Shown here: positions 17,164 through 25,804 of the stretch, piece after piece
How the letters are laid out: every line of letters begins with the position of its first letter
Position numbering within the stretch: the first letter of the stretch is position 1
From: SZUA-442 sp963759175
Lineage (GTDB): Bacteria > Actinomycetota > Acidimicrobiia > Spongiisociales > UBA5794
DNA: 64,000 bases
Assembly (NCBI GenBank): GCA_963759175.1
Contig: CAVWXP010000008.1
Coordinates: forward strand, 62,001 to 126,000
Direction: 5' to 3'
The notes under the pieces: generated by a model
The model's input: only the letters and a program-made list of their open reading frames with translations
The model's database searches: none
Told to the model about the DNA's origin: nothing
Position numbers and translations under genes: made by a program

Positions 17164-17841
17164 CTACGCGACCGCGTGGATTCCCTCGTCGGTCGCGGGC
17201 GGAGCGAGCCGCGGTGACGGGCGGCCGGTGAGGATCTCGTAGCCTTCGAGGTAGGCGCCGTAGCGGAGGGCGTCTTCGGCCGACAGGGGACGCTCGGCCA
17301 GGCACAGTGACATCGTCCGTGAGGCTCGCTCGGTGCCTCGCTCGTCGTACGGCACCGTCGCGCCAGCCCAGTGGGCGACACCCTCGTGCTCCAGGAACGC
17401 CTCCCTGACATCGTCCGCCGTGTGGTGTTCGGTCCATGCGTGGGCGAGTTCGTGGAGGACGACGGGAGTGCTCGTGTCGCACAGGTGGATGACGTCGCCC
17501 AGCTCGTCCCTGACGTAGATGCCACGATTCCCCTGGCACCCGTCCGATGAGTCATGGACCTCGATGATCAGGGGCGGGAGTTCGAGTCCGGCCTCGGCGT
17601 ATCGATCGAGCGCCCACGCGATGACGGTCGCCTGCTCGGGCGTCGCCCCGGTGACCCCCGGCTCGGTGGCTATGGACTCGATCGCCGGGGTACCACTGGA
17701 CGAAGTCCCAGCGGCCGCCGTCTGCGTCGATGGCCGCGCGGGGCGATGGGATTGCTACCGCGGTTTCGGCGGCATCATGCCGGACGTACCGATCGATGCC
17801 AGGGCGATGATCGTGAGGGCGATGGTGGTGATGCGGGTCAT
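17164..17841 (-). pseudogene. Secreted HExxH metalloprotease-like protein interrupted by an amber codon
   Basis: One reading frame runs 225 codons from ATG at 17841 to TAG at 17164-17166, but codon 29 (17757-17755) is TAG. Before it is a signal-peptide-like start, MTRITTIALTIIALASIG. After it comes a Thr/Ser-rich linker, then a domain with VVLHELAHAWTEHH, a zincin HExxH motif, and EGVAHWAG. No ATG or GTG follows the amber codon before the domain, so the protein cannot be made whole without readthrough or correction. It could be a nonsense mutation, a sequence error or amber readthrough. I do not recognise the protease family. Confidence 0.65.
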
Positions 17842-17970
17842 GCCACCAAGGTCCACCTCGCACCTTGCCCCGTCCCATGTGCCGGCTTGCGCCGGAAGCC
17901 GATCGGGTTAAGGAGCGTGAAAGGTCGGACAGGTGGAATCCCGGGAGAGGCATCGTCGGACCGGGAGAAC

Positions 17971-17990
17971 TAGGATCGGTACACGAGGAG
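17971..17990 (+). promoter_or_regulatory. -10 element and ribosome binding site of the SARP regulator
   Basis: TAGGAT (17971-17976) is a plausible -10. GAGGAG (17985-17990) lies 5 nt before the GTG start at 17996 and fixes that start over an upstream in-frame one. Confidence 0.5.
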
Positions 17991-17995
17991 CAACC

Positions 17996-20800
17996 GTGCA
18001 GTACCGAATCCTCGGTCCCCTCGAGGTGGTCGTCGATGGGCGCTCCCTCGACGTGGGACCTCGCAAGCAGCGGTCCCTCTTCGCCCTCCTCCTGATCCAC
18101 CACAACCGCATCGTCTCGACGGACAGGATCCTCGACGCGTTGTGGGGCGAGGACTCCCTGGGCAAGGAGAATGCGCTGTGGGTGTACATCTCCCGGCTCC
18201 GCAGCATCCTCGCCGAGGTCACGGCCGACGAGCTCCTCGTCACGAAGGACCACGGCTACAGCCTCGAGATCGACCCGAGCCAACTCGATTCCCACGAGTT
18301 CGAGCAACTGACACGGCGGGCCTCTCCACGCCTGGATGCCGATCCGGTCGAGGCCGCGCAGATCCTCCGGCGGGCGCTCGAACTCTGGCGGGGAACGCCC
18401 CTCGAGGACTTCGCCTACGACGACTTCGCTCGCGGCGAGATCGCCCGCCTCGGACGCGCTTCGCCAGCAGTGCCTCGACGCGAGGGTCGAAGCAGATCTC
18501 GAAGTGTGGCAGGGGAGGCGAGCTCGTCGCCGAGATCGAACAACAGATCGATGACTCGCCCATACGACGAGACACCGATTCGCCATCTGATGCTCGCCCT
18601 GTACCGCTCCGGTCGACAGACGGAATCCCTCCGGACGTTCGAGCGGTACCGACGGCGCCTCGGCGAGGACACGGGCACGGAGCCGTCACCCGAGCTGTGC
18701 AGGCTGGAGGAGCAGATCCTCTTCCATGACGAGCGACTATCACGCTCCGACCGTCATACCCCTGATGCAGCAGTGAATCCGTATCGCGGCCTCGAGGTCT
18801 TCCGTGAAGAGGATGCGCATCTCTTCTTCGGGCGTGACGGCATCGTTGCGGACACCCTTTCTGCGCTCGGGCGGCACTCGATCGTGACCGTCGTCGGCCC
18901 GAGCGGATCAGGCAAGTCGAGCCTGGTTCGCTCGGGCGTGATACCAGCCGTCCGCAAGCAGGCCCTTCCCGACTCGGATCGCTGGATCATCGCCTCGATG
19001 ATCCCGGGCAGCCACCCCTTCGTGGAACTCGAGGCAGCGCTGCTGCGATCGAGACTCGATGCTCCCGACTCGCTGCGTGGGCATCTCGATGGATCGAGCG
19101 GTGAGATCCTGCGGGCAGCGCTGCGAATCGCGCCGCAGGAGGACTCGACTGTCTTGATATTCATCGATCAGTTCGAGGAACTGTTCACGTGTGCAGCTCG
19201 TGTCCTGGTCCATGACGAGCGACTCGGGCGGAGCGCTGGGATCGATGCCGCGGCCGTCGTCACCAATCCCTATCGGGGATTGACGGCCTTCCGTGAGGAG
19301 GATGCCCACCTCTTCTTCGGAAGGGACAACCTCATCGCCAATCTCATCACGGCCGTTTCGCAGCATTCGATCGTGACGGTGATCGGACCGAGCGGCAGTG
19401 GGAAGTCGAGCGTCGTGCGTTCGGGCCTCCTCCCGGCGGTGCGAAAGGACGCCCTTCCCGGCTCCGGGGCATGGCTCGTGGCGTCCATGTTCCCCGGGTC
19501 GCATCCGTTCATCGAGCTGGAGGCAGCGTTGCTGAGGTCACGCCTCGACGCTCCCGACACCCTCCGCGGGCACCTCGATGGTGGCCCCGACGAGATCCTG
19601 CGGGCCGCGCTCCGCGTCGCCCCGTCAGATGAGAGCACCGTACTCATCGTGATCGACCAGCTCGAGGAGCTCTTCACGATATGCGAGGAGGCCATGGCCG
19701 ACCGGTTCCTCACGGCGGTCGTCGCAGCGGCACAGGATGCCCGCCGACGTGTGCGGTTCGTCATGACGCTGCGCGCCGATTTCTACGGACGGGCCCTGAC
19801 CCACAGCGGGTATGCCACGGCCATGGGTCCTGGCATCGTCAACGTGGTCCCCATGGCACCCGAGGAGCTCGAACTCGCCGCCTCGGGACCGGCGAGGGCT
19901 GCCGGCGTCCGCCTCGAGCCGGCATTGGAGGCTGCGCTCATCGGCGATGTCCTCGGCCAACCCGGGGCCCTCCCCCTGTTCGAGTTCACCCTGACCGACC
20001 TCTTCGATCGAAGGATCGGTGACACCCTGACCCTCGACGCGTATCGGTCGATGGGCGGGATCGAGGGCTCGGTGGGCCGCAAGGCCGAGCACCTCTACGA
20101 CCGGCTCACGCCACCCCAACAGGAGGCGACCGAGCAGGTGTTCCTGCGTCTGGTCTCGATCGCCGAGGGCGAGACCCGCAGTCGCCGTCGCGTCGACGCC
20201 ACCGAGCTCCTCGGCCTCGATCTGGAGGTCGCCGACCTCCAGGCGGTCCTGGAGGCATTCGGGAACGAGCGGCTCGTGTCGTTCGATCGCTCAGAGCGAA
20301 CCGGGTCGCCGACCGTCGAGGTCGCCCACGAGGCCCTCCTCGATCGCTGGCAACGCTTGTCCGAGTGGATAGACGTGGCGCAGGCCGATGTCAGGCAGAA
20401 CGCCCGATTGGCGGTGCTGGCCGAGGAATGGATCGATCACGGTCGAGACGACGCCTACCTGCTCTCCCCCGGCAGGTACCGCGATCACGCGGAGCGCACC
20501 GCCACCTCGACCATGACCCTCGCCCGAACAGAACGCGAGTACCTCGAGGCATCGGGGCGGACCATCGCCGACAACGAACGCGACGATGCCGAACGCGCCG
20601 CGAGGGAAGCTGCGGCCACATCGCGTGCGAGGCGCAATGCGTGGAGTCTCGGGGCCGTGATCGGACTCGCTGCTGTGATCGCCCTGGTCGCCCTGTGGGT
20701 GACGTCCCGCCCACCCGGACCGATGGTCGCCTATGTCCACCAGGCCGACGATTCCGTCATCGGCGAGATGATCGAGACGGGGTTCCGATCTGCTGCATAG
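17996..20800 (+). CDS. SARP/AfsR-type regulator: OmpR-like DNA-binding, BTAD, two STAND P-loop regions, membrane helix
   Basis: 934 residues as read. An N-terminal winged helix (YRILGPLEVVVDG to VYISRLR) and a BTAD domain define a SARP regulator. Two copies of an nSTAND segment follow, each with NPYRGL, FGRD and Walker A GPSGSGKSS; only the second continues into a full NTPase (MTLRADFYGRAL, PLFEFTLTDLF, VEVAHEALLDRW). A single helix near 880-901 (WSLGAVIGLAAVIALVALW) crosses the membrane. The 33 residues after it (PMVAYVHQADDSVIGE) begin a BMP receptor fold that continues in other frames to 22029. Three +1 frame changes at about 18452, 18512-18515 and 18559-18561 garble roughly 35 BTAD residues but cancel out. 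Target genes are unknown. Confidence 0.8.
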   Translation: MQYRILGPLEVVVDGRSLDVGPRKQRSLFALLLIHHNRIVSTDRILDALWGEDSLGKENALWVYISRLRSILAEVTADELLVTKDHGYSLEIDPSQLDSHEFEQLTRRASPRLDADPVEAAQILRRALELWRGTPLEDFAYDDFARGEIARLGRASPAVPRREGRSRSRSVAGEASSSPRSNNRSMTRPYDETPIRHLMLALYRSGRQTESLRTFERYRRRLGEDTGTEPSPELCRLEEQILFHDERLSRSDRHTPDAAVNPYRGLEVFREEDAHLFFGRDGIVADTLSALGRHSIVTVVGPSGSGKSSLVRSGVIPAVRKQALPDSDRWIIASMIPGSHPFVELEAALLRSRLDAPDSLRGHLDGSSGEILRAALRIAPQEDSTVLIFIDQFEELFTCAARVLVHDERLGRSAGIDAAAVVTNPYRGLTAFREEDAHLFFGRDNLIANLITAVSQHSIVTVIGPSGSGKSSVVRSGLLPAVRKDALPGSGAWLVASMFPGSHPFIELEAALLRSRLDAPDTLRGHLDGGPDEILRAALRVAPSDESTVLIVIDQLEELFTICEEAMADRFLTAVVAAAQDARRRVRFVMTLRADFYGRALTHSGYATAMGPGIVNVVPMAPEELELAASGPARAAGVRLEPALEAALIGDVLGQPGALPLFEFTLTDLFDRRIGDTLTLDAYRSMGGIEGSVGRKAEHLYDRLTPPQQEATEQVFLRLVSIAEGETRSRRRVDATELLGLDLEVADLQAVLEAFGNERLVSFDRSERTGSPTVEVAHEALLDRWQRLSEWIDVAQADVRQNARLAVLAEEWIDHGRDDAYLLSPGRYRDHAERTATSTMTLARTEREYLEASGRTIADNERDDAERAAREAAATSRARRNAWSLGAVIGLAAVIALVALWVTSRPPGPMVAYVHQADDSVIGEMIETGFRSAA
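18725..19683 (+). repeat. Intragenic tandem duplication of a STAND P-loop segment
   Basis: Two in-frame copies starting at 18725 and 19211, 486 bp apart. Both contain HDERL, NPYRGL, FREEDAHLFFGRD, GPSGSGKSS, ELEAALLRSRLDAPD, LRGHLDG and EELFT. They differ at many synonymous and some non-synonymous sites. The first copy stops just after its Walker B region, where the second begins. Confidence 0.85.
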
Positions 20801-20841
20801 AAACCTCCCGATACGGTTCGTCGACATGCCGGTGTACGACG

Positions 20842-22029
20842 GTCAAACCGGATCTCGCGCTCGAGCGCGCATTGAGCGAGGGGTCGGATCTGGTGTACCT
20901 GCCACTCACCGACTCCTTCCTGGCCAACCAGTACGCGGCGGAATACCCCGACGTGTCGTTCATCCTCATCGAACCGTTCGTGGCACTGAGTGCGCCGAAC
21001 GAGTCAGCGGTCTTCTTCGACAACCTCGCCGGCTCCTATCTCGCCGGGGTGGCGGCGGCCTCGACGTCCGCTACCGGACACATCGGGTTCGTTGGCGGTG
21101 AGCAGAATTGGCCGATGATGGGTTGGGTCGCCGCCTTCGAGGACGGTGCCCGATCGATCGACCCCGCCATCGAGGTACATCTCGCATGGGTTCATGAGGA
21201 CGGTTCCGCAGGGTTCGCTGACCCGACCGAAGGCCACGCGGCGGCGATGTCGTTGTTCGAAGCCGGTTCCGATGTCGTCTTCAGCGTCGCGGGAGGGAGC
21301 GGCGAGGGTGCCATCGAAGCGACGAGGGACTACGCGATCGAGCACGACGTCGACGTGTGGGCCATCGGCGTCGATGCCGACGAGGGATACCTGGCAGACT
21401 CAGGACTTGCGCCATACGTGCTGACCTCGATGATCAAGCGATTCGACATCGCGATCGAGGAGTCCCTGGCGGCTTGGCTCGACGGGACCCTGTTGCGCGA
21501 GACGACCTACGGGATCCCCGAAGGCGGCATCGAGATGTCAACGGTGAACGATGCCATCGACCCGTCCCTACCGGCGCTGGATCTCGCCATGGAGGGTTTG
21601 GTAGCCGGCGATATCGTCCCCGCAACCTTGAGCAATGCAACCACCGTGTGGCGCACCGAGCCGGATCGTGAGGTGGATCTCGTCGCGACGGAGGGTGCCT
21701 GCCCGGTCGCTCGATCCGAGATTCGCCACGGAGAGGTTGTCTCGTACACGCTCGCGAACCGCTCCGCCGAACCGGTCTGGTTCGGCGTCGGTGGGACTCC
21801 CGCCGGCCTGACCTCGGATGATGTGCACCAGGCCCTCGACGACACCAACGATCTCTACGCTGCGCTCGACGGCATTGGCGCATATAGGGGGCCCGATTGG
21901 CTCGTTGCCCCGGGAGGGACCCACGAGATTCGTGCACGCGTTTGGGAGAGCTTCGGAGCCGTGCTCGTGCTGTGTGGCGTGAACGAACAGGTGATCGGCA
22001 TCGAGATCGTGCCGATCGCCATCGGGTGA
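20842..22029 (+). CDS. BMP/PnrA-type substrate-binding domain, probable C-terminal part of the upstream regulator
   Basis: About 395 residues. YLAGVAAASTSATGHIGFVGG, DVVFSVAGGSGEGAIEA, WAIGVDADEGYLA and VLTSMIKRFDIAIEE are hallmarks of the basic membrane protein (Bmp/Med/PnrA) periplasmic-binding fold, which binds nucleosides in characterised members. A beta-rich tail of about 120 residues follows. The first strand of the fold is encoded at the end of the preceding SARP frame. A short middle piece (NLPIRFVDMPVYDG) lies in a third frame at about 20798-20840, so two +1 changes separate the parts. Joined, they make a membrane-spanning receptor-regulator. If separate, the start is unclear (TTG 20872 or GTG 20893) and no export signal exists. 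Confidence 0.8.
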   Translation, partial: VKPDLALERALSEGSDLVYLPLTDSFLANQYAAEYPDVSFILIEPFVALSAPNESAVFFDNLAGSYLAGVAAASTSATGHIGFVGGEQNWPMMGWVAAFEDGARSIDPAIEVHLAWVHEDGSAGFADPTEGHAAAMSLFEAGSDVVFSVAGGSGEGAIEATRDYAIEHDVDVWAIGVDADEGYLADSGLAPYVLTSMIKRFDIAIEESLAAWLDGTLLRETTYGIPEGGIEMSTVNDAIDPSLPALDLAMEGLVAGDIVPATLSNATTVWRTEPDREVDLVATEGACPVARSEIRHGEVVSYTLANRSAEPVWFGVGGTPAGLTSDDVHQALDDTNDLYAALDGIGAYRGPDWLVAPGGTHEIRARVWESFGAVLVLCGVNEQVIGIEIVPIAIG

Positions 22030-22035
22030 CGAAGC

Positions 22036-22428
22036 TCAGTCCTCGGATCCGGGCGGCTTGCGATCCCGCTTCGTTCGGGATCGGGCACGCTTGTCCGCGA
22101 GCCGCCGCTTGCGCGCCCCGGCCGAAGGCCGCGTCTTCCCCCGTGGTGGCGCAGGAGGCTGAGCAGCGTCGTCGAGCATGTCCTGGAGTCGGGCCAGCGC
22201 CCGCTCGCGGTTCCTCGTCTGGGACCTCGAACCGCCTTCCGTCAGGCGAACCTCCCGGCCGAGCCGATCGACGAGGAGTCGCCGAGTGTCATCGTCGAAG
22301 GCGACGGACGCCTGGATGTCGAAGCGCAGCTCGACACGGGTGTTCGATCGGTTGGCGTGCTGACCCCCGGGACCCCCGGATGTGTCGAAGCGCCAGTCGA
22401 GTTCGGACTCGGGTATGTCGAACGGCAC
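22036..22428 (-). CDS. arfB: Alternative ribosome-rescue factor ArfB (YaeJ-like peptidyl-tRNA hydrolase)
   Basis: 130 residues. The GGQ release-factor motif is in SGGPGGQHANRSNTRVELRF, and a basic, Lys/Arg-rich C-terminal tail (RKRRLADKRARSRTKRDRK) is what ArfB inserts into the empty mRNA channel of stalled ribosomes. It frees nascent chains on non-stop complexes. The GTG start begins right at the conserved domain, with a GAGG about 9 nt upstream. Divergent from the VWA gene; convergent with the BMP domain, 6 bp between stops. Confidence 0.9.
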   Translation of the reverse strand: MPFDIPESELDWRFDTSGGPGGQHANRSNTRVELRFDIQASVAFDDDTRRLLVDRLGREVRLTEGGSRSQTRNRERALARLQDMLDDAAQPPAPPRGKTRPSAGARKRRLADKRARSRTKRDRKPPGSED

Positions 22429-22460
22429 GGGACACCGACCTCATGGCTTGACCGTCATCG

Positions 22461-22466
22461 TACAAT
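22461..22466 (+). promoter_or_regulatory. -10 element of the VWA-AAA operon
   Basis: TACAAT, 8 nt before the ATG at 22475, with no Shine-Dalgarno between. This is the closest match to a consensus -10 in the window and predicts a leaderless start. It lies in the 46 bp divergent region shared with arfB. Confidence 0.65.
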
Positions 22467-22474
22467 CGAGAGTT

Positions 22475-24688
22475 ATGCGCGCCCGCGACGAATCCGTCCT
22501 CCACGAGATCCTTCCCCCGGAAGAGCGCGCCATCGAGGCCGTGGTCGCTCGGTACCAGCGGGTCGCGCCGGCGGTCACCCGCTTCGCCCGCTCGCTGTCC
22601 GGCAACGACGAGCTCCAGGTCCGCCTCGGCACCCAGGCGGCGTCCACGGACGACACCATCGTGATCGATCCGGGTGTGTTCCAGACCGCCTACGCCCGAT
22701 CGGCTCCCGTCACGCCGGCCGAGGTCGCCCTCACCTCCGCACTCCACGAGGTCATCCATCTCATCGCAACCGACCTCGACGAGGAGCGGCCGATCCCCAA
22801 GGAGTGGAGGGCGTTCCTCCCGAGCACCGACGACGACGAGGAGGACGAGGGACCGATGGTGCCCCTCGGGCTGTTCCAGATGGGTGAGATGGAGGAGGAC
22901 ATCGTCAATCCCGAGATCTCCGAGGAGTATCTCGACGAGGACGACGCTGCGCCCGGCGAGTCCGACGCCGTTCCCCTGCTCCACGCCCTCAACGAGATCG
23001 GTGGGCCAGCGGCCGAGGCCCTGTTCCTGTCGATCGAGGATGCCAGACAGGAGCGGGTCAACTTCGACGCCTACCCCGGGGCGGGCTCCGTGCTGCGCGA
23101 TCTCTACCGCACATCGGTCGGCCACGCGATGGGTACCGCCAGGCCCCTCGGCCAGTTCGCCCTCGCATGCTTCATGATCGTCGGCGGACACGAGGAGCGG
23201 AACCGCATCCAACGACGGGTCGAACCCCACGTCGCTCTCGCCCTCGACGACGCCATGGCCTTCCTCGACCCGGTCATCGAGGTCGACGATCCCTGGACCG
23301 TGGGTACGGTGGCCCTCCAATTGCTCTCCGTCGCACGCATCCACAACCTCATGCAGGAGGGCGGGGCCTCGACCACGCCTCAGGGACGCAAGGCCGAGAT
23401 GGAGGCTGACAGCTCGACCATCTCCCAGACGGTCGATGCCGTGCGGATGGTGACCCCGTCCCTCGCTGACAGGGACTCCTACGAACAGACCAAGGCTGCC
23501 GCACAGGCCGTATCGGCCCAGGACGGGCGCAAGGGCGAGGCCGACTCCGCAGGCGACCCCGCCACCGACCAGCTGATGAAGGTTTCGACGGCTCCCACCG
23601 TGTACCTGCCGACTGGGCAGGGAGGAAAGCTGCTGGTCACCGGTTTCCCGACGAGCTTCGCTGCTTTCGCCATCGAGGGAAGGCAGATGCTCCATCGCGC
23701 AGCATCCGACTGGGGCGTGGCCCAGCATCGGGTCAGTGGCGAGCTGTATCCCCTGTTCCTCGCCAACCAACGACGCGGTCTGCGCAGCGGCTTCGATGCC
23801 GGCGACCTCTCGCCATACACGCCACTGCTGCTGGGAGCGGGCATCTACGACCGCATGTTCGAGCGCCGAGACCTTCCGTCGCGGCGTTCATATGCGGTGA
23901 GTCTCCTCGTCGACGGATCGGCATCGATGCTCCAGCCACGCGACAGCGGTGGCCGCAAGGCACCGTGGGCGATGGCGGCGGCCCTGCTCGGCGCCTGGAC
24001 GCTCGCCCAACTCGCCGACGAGCTCCAGATCGACTTCGAGATCGCCATCTTCAACCGGTCGTTCGCGACATCCGAACACGACACCGAGGCCTCCTATCGG
24101 GAACGCAGGTCGAAGGCGACTGCCGGTCTCCGCCAGGCCCAGGGCGGCAACGCCGAGCGCCTCACGCGCACCGTGAACCACTACCTCGTCAAGTCGTTCC
24201 CCCAGAGGTGGCGATCCTCCCAGGACGTGCTCGCCGGGTTGTTCTACACGGCGGCCACCCCATCGGAGGCGGCGAGGGCCGCGCGGAAGGATCCCACGAT
24301 CGCCCCGCCGGTGTCGATGTTCGACAAGGCCGCGAACGTCGACGAGTTCAATCTCGCACATGCGGCCGAGCGGCTGGTCGCCCAGAACGCATCCCACCGG
24401 ATCCTCGTGGTACTCGCCGATGGCATGACGAGGGGATCGGTCCAGGCCCTGGCGGAAACGGCTGCGAGCATCGAGCACGGGGGCACGACCGTCCTGGGTA
24501 TCGGGATCGGCGACGACACCGTGCGAGCCGCCTACTCGCGAGCCGAGGTCGTGGAACAGCCACTCGATCTCGCCAAGGCCATGGTCGACGGCGTGCGATC
24601 GACCCTCTACAAGTCCATTGCTGCATCCGGGGCCGACGCCTGGTGGGTGCATGCCGGAGAACGCGTACTCGAAGACCTCTCGAACTAG
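22475..24688 (+). CDS. VWA-domain protein with N-terminal HExxH region (CobT-like / metallopeptidase-VWA)
   Basis: 737 residues. The N-terminal part carries LTSALHEVIHLIATD, an HExxH motif at 91-95. A long acidic linker (STDDDEEDEG) and a helical middle follow. The C-terminal von Willebrand A domain has an intact MIDAS start DGSAS (D480, S482, S484), with a second part at ILVVLADGMTRG. The mix resembles both CobT, the VWA subunit of aerobic cobaltochelatase, and predicted metal-dependent peptidases with VWA domains. No cobN is present, so chelatase function is doubtful. Coupled to the AAA gene 9 bp downstream, with which VWA proteins of this kind form complexes. Confidence 0.85.
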   Translation: MRARDESVLHEILPPEERAIEAVVARYQRVAPAVTRFARSLSGNDELQVRLGTQAASTDDTIVIDPGVFQTAYARSAPVTPAEVALTSALHEVIHLIATDLDEERPIPKEWRAFLPSTDDDEEDEGPMVPLGLFQMGEMEEDIVNPEISEEYLDEDDAAPGESDAVPLLHALNEIGGPAAEALFLSIEDARQERVNFDAYPGAGSVLRDLYRTSVGHAMGTARPLGQFALACFMIVGGHEERNRIQRRVEPHVALALDDAMAFLDPVIEVDDPWTVGTVALQLLSVARIHNLMQEGGASTTPQGRKAEMEADSSTISQTVDAVRMVTPSLADRDSYEQTKAAAQAVSAQDGRKGEADSAGDPATDQLMKVSTAPTVYLPTGQGGKLLVTGFPTSFAAFAIEGRQMLHRAASDWGVAQHRVSGELYPLFLANQRRGLRSGFDAGDLSPYTPLLLGAGIYDRMFERRDLPSRRSYAVSLLVDGSASMLQPRDSGGRKAPWAMAAALLGAWTLAQLADELQIDFEIAIFNRSFATSEHDTEASYRERRSKATAGLRQAQGGNAERLTRTVNHYLVKSFPQRWRSSQDVLAGLFYTAATPSEAARAARKDPTIAPPVSMFDKAANVDEFNLAHAAERLVAQNASHRILVVLADGMTRGSVQALAETAASIEHGGTTVLGIGIGDDTVRAAYSRAEVVEQPLDLAKAMVDGVRSTLYKSIAASGADAWWVHAGERVLEDLSN

Positions 24689-24697
24689 GAGCACACC

Positions 24698-25690
24698 GTG
24701 GCATCGACCGTCACCTTCACCGACCCGACCGGCCAAGGGCCGGACGTGACCCTGCCTGCGGTCACGATCGACAAGTCACTCCCCGACTACGAGAACCGCA
24801 TGGATCACATCCCCAAGGAGGACCCGCACTATGTGGACCTCGGGATGCAGTACCAGCTGGCCCGACTCGAGGAGATCCGTGTTGCCCACTTCACCGACTC
24901 GCCGCTTCACCTCGCCCTGCGTGGCCACATGGGAACGGGCAAGGACCACGACCTGGAGCAGTTCGCGGCGAAGATCGGGAGTCCGTACTACCGCATCCCG
25001 CTCACCGGCGAGGTCAGGGACATCACCCTGATCGGCTCCGTCAAGCTCTATGGCGACGGAAAGGGCGGGACGGAGAGCCGATGGGAGGATGGCGACATCA
25101 CCCGTGCGTTGCGTGGCCCCTCCATCGTCAACCTCTCGGAACTGAATGCGGCGGGCGCCGAGACCCTCTTCGCCCTCCACGGCTTGCTCGACCGTCATCA
25201 GGCACTCGAGCTCCCGACGGGTGAGATGGTGCGCCTACGCCCTGATGTGAGGATCTTCGGAACGCTCAACCCGACGGATCTCCGCGACTACGCCGGTACC
25301 CAGACGCTGAACAAGGCATTTGCCGACCGGTGGATCATCTGGGAGAAGTCCTTCCCGAACGACGAGGAGCTCACAACGATGCTGGAGCGGCGCCACCCGT
25401 CGATGGATGCGCAGGTCCGCGATCTGCTCACGAAGCTCGCCGTCGAGATCAACATGTCGTTCACGGCTGGGGATTCGCGGACACGGGTGGAGACACCGAT
25501 GTCGCTCCGAACGGTCCTCGATCGGTACCCGGCGGGATTGCGCATGTACGCCAAGGCCGAGGACCCCATGCGCTCGGCATGGGAGGAGTTCGTCCTCCCC
25601 CACATCGATCCCTACGACCGCGACCACTACGAGACCGTGTGGTCGGCTGTCGTTCGCAAGGGTCCGGCCACGGAACCCTTCGGGGACTGA
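24698..25690 (+). CDS. MoxR/CobS-like AAA protein with degenerate Walker motifs
   Basis: 330 residues. The alignment frame is CobS/MoxR-like: LRGHMGTGKDHDLEQFA, PLTGEVRDITLIGSVKLYGDG, GPSIVNLSELNAAGAETLFALHGLLD and RIFGTLNPTDLRDYAGTQTLNKAFADRW. The Walker A residue that should be Ser/Thr is Asp83 (GTGKD), and the Walker B DE reads SE (147-148), so ATP hydrolysis is probably impaired. It may work as a structural partner of the VWA protein. The GTG start has AGGAG (within TAGGAG, which includes the VWA stop) about 7 nt upstream. Second gene of a two-gene operon. Confidence 0.85.
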   Translation: MASTVTFTDPTGQGPDVTLPAVTIDKSLPDYENRMDHIPKEDPHYVDLGMQYQLARLEEIRVAHFTDSPLHLALRGHMGTGKDHDLEQFAAKIGSPYYRIPLTGEVRDITLIGSVKLYGDGKGGTESRWEDGDITRALRGPSIVNLSELNAAGAETLFALHGLLDRHQALELPTGEMVRLRPDVRIFGTLNPTDLRDYAGTQTLNKAFADRWIIWEKSFPNDEELTTMLERRHPSMDAQVRDLLTKLAVEINMSFTAGDSRTRVETPMSLRTVLDRYPAGLRMYAKAEDPMRSAWEEFVLPHIDPYDRDHYETVWSAVVRKGPATEPFGD

Positions 25691-25792
25691 TCGATCGGGC
25701 CGCAACCGATAGATCGGGCCGGGACCGCGAGGTGTCGTGTCCGGCGAAAGCCGGTCGGGACTCGCACCCGAGAACGTGTCACACCTGGGTCG

Positions 25793-25798
25793 TACGAT
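25793..25798 (+). promoter_or_regulatory. -10 element of the DUF222-HNH gene
   Basis: TACGAT, 6 nt before the ATG at 25805. GTCACACCTGGG (25778-25789), which also occurs at 28357-28368, lies 3 nt upstream of it. Confidence 0.55.
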
Positions 25799-25804
25799 CT
25801 TTGA

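Noticed and set aside
16989..17555. 188-codon minus-strand frame over the HExxH pseudogene
   Set aside because: Low-complexity Arg/Ser/Thr shadow; the frame carrying HELAH is the coding one.
22448..22453. TTGACC as the -35 of the VWA gene
   Set aside because: Only 7 bp from the TACAAT -10, far short of the usual 16-18 bp spacing.
22475..25690. Aerobic cobaltochelatase CobST
   Set aside because: No cobN or other cobalamin gene nearby, and the ATPase motifs are degenerate.
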